Positions 59,652 through 64,000 of a stretch of DNA of 64,000 nucleotides are shown one piece after another. Source of the stretch: Rhodospirillaceae bacterium (GTDB lineage Bacteria > Pseudomonadota > Alphaproteobacteria > Bin65); assembly GCA_011523655.1 (NCBI GenBank), contig WTGH01000067.1, forward strand, positions 24,768-88,767, written 5' to 3'. The notes under the pieces are model-generated. The model had not been told where the DNA came from. It was given only the letters and a program-made list of their open reading frames with translations, and did not search any database. The translations under genes and the position numbers were made by a program. The first letter of the stretch is position 1. Every line of letters starts with the position of its first letter.

Positions 59652-60995
59652 CTACCCGGCTGCGGACTGGCACGCGCTCCAGGCGGCGGCGAGCTGCTCT
59701 CCACTGACGACACGGGCAAAGTACAAATCCATGGCCTCAAGCGAAGCCTCGTGAAGATGTTTCATGCTGCCGCGCGCAGCGACGGCTTCCCGCGGCACGA
59801 CCACTTCGTAGTCCCGCATCATCGCGTCGCGAACCGTCGATTCGACACATGCCGTCGTCGCCGTACCGGTAACGACCAGTGTCTCGATGCCGTTTGAGCG
59901 CAACAGTGTTTCGAGCCGGGTATCGACGAATGCGCTATAGCGGTGTTTTATGACGATCGGCTCCGCCGGGCTCGGGGCCAGCTCTGCAACGCTTTGCGCG
60001 CCCCAAGTACCGGGCTGACAAATCTCCAAGGCAACCGAAGCCTCGGTATCGCCGCCGATCCAGACGGACGACGCCGATAACGGTCCATAATTCCCGTGAA
60101 CGTGAATCACGAGAATGCCGGCCCGCCGCGCACGGTCCAGCAATTCCCGGACGGTCGGAATTGCCCGGCTGTTTGCCGAGATGTCGGCGTCACGCTGCGC
60201 CATGCCGCCGTCGGGATGGCAAAAGTCGTTCTGCATATCGACGATGACAAACGCCGTGTGCCGCGGATCGGCGACTTCCTCCAGGTCCCGTTTGATCGAC
60301 GCCCGCTTCGACTGGAGGTGCCAGTTGCGCGGGCCCGGCTCGAACTCGCGCCAGATCGACATCACCTGTTCGCTGGTCGGTACTTCTCCCATCGAATGGG
60401 CCATCTTTCGCAAAGAGGCCTCGTGGCGTTCTTGCGAATATGAAGCGGCCGTGTCGGACGGCATGACGACGAAGTAGTTGCGAAAGAAGGCGTCGCGGGC
60501 CGTGGACTCGACGCATCCACTCGTCACCACTCCTGTGACCAGCACCGTGCTGATCCGGTTCGAGCGCAGGAAAAGGTCGATCGCCGTGTCCCAAAAAGCG
60601 CTGAATCGATGCTTTGTCAGACAGACCTCGTTGCCGGCTTCCGGGTCGGGCCCGAGCCCGTCGACCCATTCGGCGCCCCAGGTCCGTTCCAGGCAAACAT
60701 CGGCGGTCAGGCCGGGTCTTGACAGTGTGTCCTCAAGGGCCGGCGATCGCACTACGGGATCGTATGTGGCGCGAACCCAGACGATCATGATGTCTAGACG
60801 GCGCGCCTCTGCGACCAGGTTGCCGACGGACTTCAACATGCGCGGCATCGTCTCCAGCGATACGCCGAGCCTGCCGAACACGCCGTCCCGGTGACAGAAG
60901 TCGTTCTGTAGGTCGATGACCACGAGGGCGGTATGGGCCGGGTCGAGCTTCTTCCGGAGCGGCAGCGGAAACCGCGCGCCTTCAATCTCTCTCAT
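59652..60995 (-). CDS. Tandem isochorismatase-fold cysteine hydrolase
   Basis: 447 residues holding two complete isochorismatase-like domains. Each has the Asp-Lys-Cys triad: first VIDLQNDFCH (D28), LTKHRFSAF and GVVTSGCVEST; second VDMQNDFCH, IKHRYSAF and GTATTACVEST. Relatives include N-carbamoylsarcosine amidase, nicotinamidase and biuret hydrolase (C-N bond amidases). ATG 60995 overlaps the TRAP permease stop by 4 bases, so the hydrolase is tied to the transporter and probably acts on the imported compound. Confidence 0.87.
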   Translation of the reverse strand: MREIEGARFPLPLRKKLDPAHTALVVIDLQNDFCHRDGVFGRLGVSLETMPRMLKSVGNLVAEARRLDIMIVWVRATYDPVVRSPALEDTLSRPGLTADVCLERTWGAEWVDGLGPDPEAGNEVCLTKHRFSAFWDTAIDLFLRSNRISTVLVTGVVTSGCVESTARDAFFRNYFVVMPSDTAASYSQERHEASLRKMAHSMGEVPTSEQVMSIWREFEPGPRNWHLQSKRASIKRDLEEVADPRHTAFVIVDMQNDFCHPDGGMAQRDADISANSRAIPTVRELLDRARRAGILVIHVHGNYGPLSASSVWIGGDTEASVALEICQPGTWGAQSVAELAPSPAEPIVIKHRYSAFVDTRLETLLRSNGIETLVVTGTATTACVESTVRDAMMRDYEVVVPREAVAARGSMKHLHEASLEAMDLYFARVVSGEQLAAAWSACQSAAG

Positions 60996-62296
60996 GTCAG
61001 ACTCGGGAGGAATGTTGCGATCCCAGGGAATATGGCGATGAGCAGCATGGCGACGAGGGTAAGACCGACGAACAGCCACGATGCGCTGAAAATCTCGTTC
61101 ATCGACAAGTGCTGGGCCGCCCCCTTTATGGCGAAGATGATGTAGCCGAACGGCGGTGTGATCGCTCCAAGCGTCATGTTGATGAGGAACAGCATCCAGA
61201 ACCAGACCGGGTCGAACCCGAGCACCTTCAACAACGGGTCATAGATCGGAATGATGATCAGCATCAGGCCGAGCTGATCGATAAACATGTACAGAATGAA
61301 CGGCAGCCCAAGCATCAACAGGAGCATCGCCCAGGGCGGCAGCCCGAGCGTTGTCGTCGTCTCCATCAAGGCCCCGGTCGCGCCGGTAAAGGCCAGCAAC
61401 TGACTGAACATCACCGAGCTCGCCATGATGATCATGATCATCGAGGTGATGACGGCCGCCTCTGCGATCGAGCGATACAGCATCTTCCAGTTCAGGCGGC
61501 GATAGTAGGCAGCGGTCAACAGTGCACCGACGACGCCGGTCGCGGCCGATTCGGACGGTGTTGCGATACCGAGGATAATCAGCCCCATCACCATGAAAAT
61601 GATGATCGTGAACGGCATCAAACTGGCGACGGCTCGCACGACTTCGCCCAGGGTGTGCCGGCTCGCCGCCTCGTCCGCCGGAGCAAGGGACGGGTTGAGC
61701 CGCACGGCAACAAGGGTTGCGCTGAGGTACAGGGCGGCCATGAGCAGACCCGGAAGGATGCCAGCGATGAGCAGCGAGGCGATCGAAACGTCCGCAAGCG
61801 TGCCGACGATGATGACGATGATGCTGGGTGGAATGATCGGCGCCAGCATCGCGCCGGCAAGCAGCGTCCCGGTCGACAGTCGCCGGTCGTAGCCGCGCTG
61901 TTCCATGACCGGCAGAAGGGAACGCCCCAACATGGCGGCGACGGCTATGCCCGATCCCGAAAGCATCCCGAAGACGGTGGAGAGCGAAATGGACAGAACG
62001 TATTGGCGCCCGCGGACGCGGCCGACAAGCTTGTCCACCGCGTCCAGCACGACATCCATCGAGCCCGACCGAAACAGGATTTCGCCCAGGAGAACAAACA
62101 GCGGCACCGTCGCCAGCGAACTTGTGCTGGCGGTCTGGAACAGGCTGTTGGCAAACATGCCGAAGCCCGCATCGCCCAGGGTGACAAGAATTCCGCCGAG
62201 TATGAGAACCAGAAATGCGAGAAATATCGGGGCGCCCGTCAGGAACAGGACGACCAGAATGGCCAGACCGCCCGATAGGGTTACCCACCATTCCAT
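60992..62296 (-). CDS. TRAP transporter large permease (DctM)
   Basis: 434 residues, about 12 membrane helices, with typical DctM segments FVLLGEILFRSGSMD, GSGIAVAAMLGRSLLP and PPSIIVIIVGT. It forms the sodium-coupled transport channel together with DctQ. Begins 9 bases after dctQ. Confidence 0.94.
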   Translation of the reverse strand: MEWWVTLSGGLAILVVLFLTGAPIFLAFLVLILGGILVTLGDAGFGMFANSLFQTASTSSLATVPLFVLLGEILFRSGSMDVVLDAVDKLVGRVRGRQYVLSISLSTVFGMLSGSGIAVAAMLGRSLLPVMEQRGYDRRLSTGTLLAGAMLAPIIPPSIIVIIVGTLADVSIASLLIAGILPGLLMAALYLSATLVAVRLNPSLAPADEAASRHTLGEVVRAVASLMPFTIIIFMVMGLIILGIATPSESAATGVVGALLTAAYYRRLNWKMLYRSIAEAAVITSMIMIIMASSVMFSQLLAFTGATGALMETTTTLGLPPWAMLLLMLGLPFILYMFIDQLGLMLIIIPIYDPLLKVLGFDPVWFWMLFLINMTLGAITPPFGYIIFAIKGAAQHLSMNEIFSASWLFVGLTLVAMLLIAIFPGIATFLPSLT

Positions 62297-62305
62297 GACG
62301 AAGGC

Positions 62306-62845
62306 CTACTGCGAGGAAAGTTCTGCGACATTAACATTCGGGGCGACCCACGACCGCGGCCGAAGCGCCCCTGTCCAGTCCGCCTGCCTCAGAAAATAAA
62401 GTGCGGCACCCGCGAAGCCGTAGGTGATCGCGATCGACATCCACCACTTGGGAATCGGGTAGTTTGCCTCGGTAAAAATAACGAGTTGGATCTGGCGTAT
62501 GTTCTCTCCGAGGCTGATCCATGCCGCGAAGAAGCACATGCCGGCGCCGGCGATGATCGTGAAATACTTCAGCGGCCTTCGCAGCACAGGCACTAAATCC
62601 GGCAAAATGGTCACCGAGATGTGCGAGCCGAACCGCGTTACGTGCGGCACCACCATGAAGATGACGAAGACCAATAGATTTTGAACCGTCTCCGTCGCCC
62701 ATTTCGTGGGTGCGTTCAGAAAGTACCGGACCGTGATCTCATAGCTGTATACGGCCACAATGCCGCCAAGAGCGGCCACGCCGAGCAGGAACCCGAAATC
62801 GCTTAGCGCATCGTGAAAGCGCGCCAGAAACCTCAGGACACGCAC
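62306..62845 (-). CDS. TRAP transporter small permease (DctQ)
   Basis: 179 residues with four predicted membrane helices and the family's EITVRYFLNAPTKWATE segment after helix 1. It starts at GTG 62845 with AAAGGGG upstream; no ATG is available in the right place. It lies 26 bases behind dctP. Confidence 0.9.
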   Translation of the reverse strand: MRVLRFLARFHDALSDFGFLLGVAALGGIVAVYSYEITVRYFLNAPTKWATETVQNLLVFVIFMVVPHVTRFGSHISVTILPDLVPVLRRPLKYFTIIAGAGMCFFAAWISLGENIRQIQLVIFTEANYPIPKWWMSIAITYGFAGAALYFLRQADWTGALRPRSWVAPNVNVAELSSQ

Positions 62846-62871
62846 GGCGTGGCCCCTTTGTCCGGTTTTCG

Positions 62872-63864
62872 CTAGTCCGCCAACCCCTTGGACCGGGCGA
62901 GCGCCCGCAGGTCGTTGACTGCTTTCTGAGAGCCTTTGAAGCTGGCGCTTACTTCCCACATGTTCTTGCGGTAGTTCTGCATGATTTTCGCGAAAACATC
63001 GTCGGAAAGCCGCGCTTCCTTGATGCCGAGGCCGCGAAGTTCCTTGTCTTCCGCATCGGTCAGTTTGTTGTAGGCCACGATACCGGTTTTCTCGAGCTTG
63101 CGCGCCTCGGCGACGATAATTTCCCGATCCTTGGCATCGAGTTTTTTGTAAGCGTCGAGATTCATGGTCATGACTGCGCCGCACCAGCCAAATGTCGGCC
63201 GAAGCATGTGTTTGGCGACTTCATGGAGCTTGAGGTCCGTCGTCCCGGCAACGGTCCATGCGGCGCCGTCGACAACGCCCTTTTCGAGCGCCGAATAGAT
63301 TTCGCCCCCCGGAATAGTCACGATCGAACCGCCCAGCGGTTCGATGACCGGCGTGTAGGTGCGGTTCGCCCGGATCTTCATACCGTCAAACGGCTTCTGA
63401 CCTGCTTTCAGCGGGCTCTTGAGCATGATGTGGAAACACCCCGGCGCTGAAAAGAACCCGGCGATGAGCTTCTGGTTGTGTTTGCCGAAGTCTTTGTCGA
63501 TGAAGTCCCACACGCCCGTGCTGCGCAGCTTGTCCATATCCGGATCCATCGCATAGAACGTATTGCTGACGGCAGTGGTGCCCATGTAGTAGGGCGGAAT
63601 GTTGATGCTCAGATCGAACGCGCCCTGCGAGACCGGTGCGAACTGCTGGAACGGGGAAACAACCGCGGGCCCATTCAATGTCACCTTGATTCCGCCGCCG
63701 GACGCCGCCTTTACGTTATCGCGAAAAGCTTCCGCCCAGAGCTGCCAGCCGGGAAACCGCTCATCGAACGCAATGATCATGCGCAGATTTGCATCCGCCG
63801 ATGCGCGCGTCACCAGAGACACGGCCATCGCCAACCCCAGGAACATCAATGCAAAGTTTCTCAT
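62872..63864 (-). CDS. TRAP transporter substrate-binding protein (DctP)
   Basis: 330 residues: a signal peptide (MRNFALMFLGLAMAVSLVTRASA) and a DctP-type periplasmic binding domain with the ligand arginine region MKIRANRTYTPVIEPLGG and GVVDGAAW. The ATG at 63864 has AGAGGG upstream; a GTG two codons earlier is the alternative. First gene of the dctP-dctQ-dctM-hydrolase operon; its promoter should lie in 63865-64000, where I see no clear boxes. Ligand unknown, probably an organic acid or amide given the downstream hydrolase. Confidence 0.92.
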   Translation of the reverse strand: MRNFALMFLGLAMAVSLVTRASADANLRMIIAFDERFPGWQLWAEAFRDNVKAASGGGIKVTLNGPAVVSPFQQFAPVSQGAFDLSINIPPYYMGTTAVSNTFYAMDPDMDKLRSTGVWDFIDKDFGKHNQKLIAGFFSAPGCFHIMLKSPLKAGQKPFDGMKIRANRTYTPVIEPLGGSIVTIPGGEIYSALEKGVVDGAAWTVAGTTDLKLHEVAKHMLRPTFGWCGAVMTMNLDAYKKLDAKDREIIVAEARKLEKTGIVAYNKLTDAEDKELRGLGIKEARLSDDVFAKIMQNYRKNMWEVSASFKGSQKAVNDLRALARSKGLAD

Positions 63865-64000
63865 GGTCACCCTCTCTCATGTCATGCTTGCTGCCGAATC
63901 CAGCGACACTAGATGCAATTCTTGCGAGTGACAACAGGCCCACCCGGCCGGGTGACGTATCAGGGTTTGTGTCATGGGAAGCGAGGGGGGTACTCCGTGG

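Noticed and set aside
1..64000. CRISPR arrays, rRNA operons, prophage or replication origin
   Set aside because: No regularly spaced direct repeats, rRNA signatures, phage structural genes or DnaA-box clusters were seen.

Overview
The window reads as a chromosomal piece of a high-G+C alphaproteobacterium, probably Rhodospirillales-like. The grounds are roughly two-thirds G+C by eye, strong third-position GC bias, a split ccm operon, many GcvT/DMGDH-type demethylases and MttB homologues, TRAP and tripartite ABC importers, and tight 4-base ATGA gene overlaps. No species can be named from the sequence alone.

Layout. (a) 1-7.5 kb, + strand: a molybdenum hydroxylase (CO-dehydrogenase/xanthine-dehydrogenase type) cluster: the 3' part of the large subunit, the FAD subunit, CoxD-like AAA+ ATPase, CoxE-like VWA protein, two split XdhC proteins and a MoeA-like/MocA-like fusion. 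(b) 7.3-9.8 kb, - strand: an intradiol dioxygenase and a malonyl-CoA synthetase-like ligase. (c) 9.85-14.5 kb, - strand: ccmD-E-F-G-H-I, cytochrome c maturation. (d) 14.6-18.6 kb, - strand: an MttB-like methyltransferase followed by a DMGDH/GcvT-type demethylase. (e) 18.85-25.85 kb: a complete selenocysteine system. selA-selB-tRNA-Sec-selD lie on the - strand. Facing them on the + strand is a two-domain AhpD-like gene whose reading frame is interrupted by one in-frame TGA exactly at the second active-site Cys position (C-x-x-U-x-x-x-H). I read this as a selenoprotein; it is the most exciting object in the window. (f) 26.3-35.8 kb, - strand: a second and larger demethylation operon (MttB-like, DAO-type FAD oxidase, two DMGDH/GcvT proteins, another MttB-like), with a divergent Rieske oxygenase at 36.05 kb. 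(g) 37.3-39.8 kb: an intact IS1595-type element with 24-bp inverted ends, a perfect 8-bp target duplication and several passenger genes, inserted in an older long inverted repeat. (h) 39.9-40.7 kb: small toxin-antitoxin-like genes (DUF4258, DUF2283, BrnA-like). (i) 40.8-46.7 kb: the fused B12-dependent mutase IcmF, a YghU-type GST and an MscS channel. (j) 46.8-50.9 kb: a glutamine-synthetase-like ligase coupled to a Rieske oxygenase, RidA and an AhpD-like protein. (k) 51.2-59.6 kb, + strand: a seven-gene catabolic operon with its own ABC importer. (l) 59.65-63.9 kb, - strand: a TRAP transporter with a tandem isochorismatase-fold hydrolase.

How it fits together. Most of the window is scavenging and catabolism of small organic molecules, especially N-methylated amines. 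MttB-like proteins would remove methyl groups from quaternary or tertiary amines, and the DMGDH-type enzymes would oxidise the resulting tertiary/secondary amines with transfer of one-carbon units to folate. RidA, the Rieske oxygenases and the GS-like ligase also fit amine or aromatic breakdown. These substrate assignments are inference. The Sec machinery is complete in one place and its only visible client is the neighbouring AhpD-like thiol/selenol redox protein.

No rRNA, CRISPR array, phage structural genes or replication origin was seen. No gene-free gap exceeds 300 bases.
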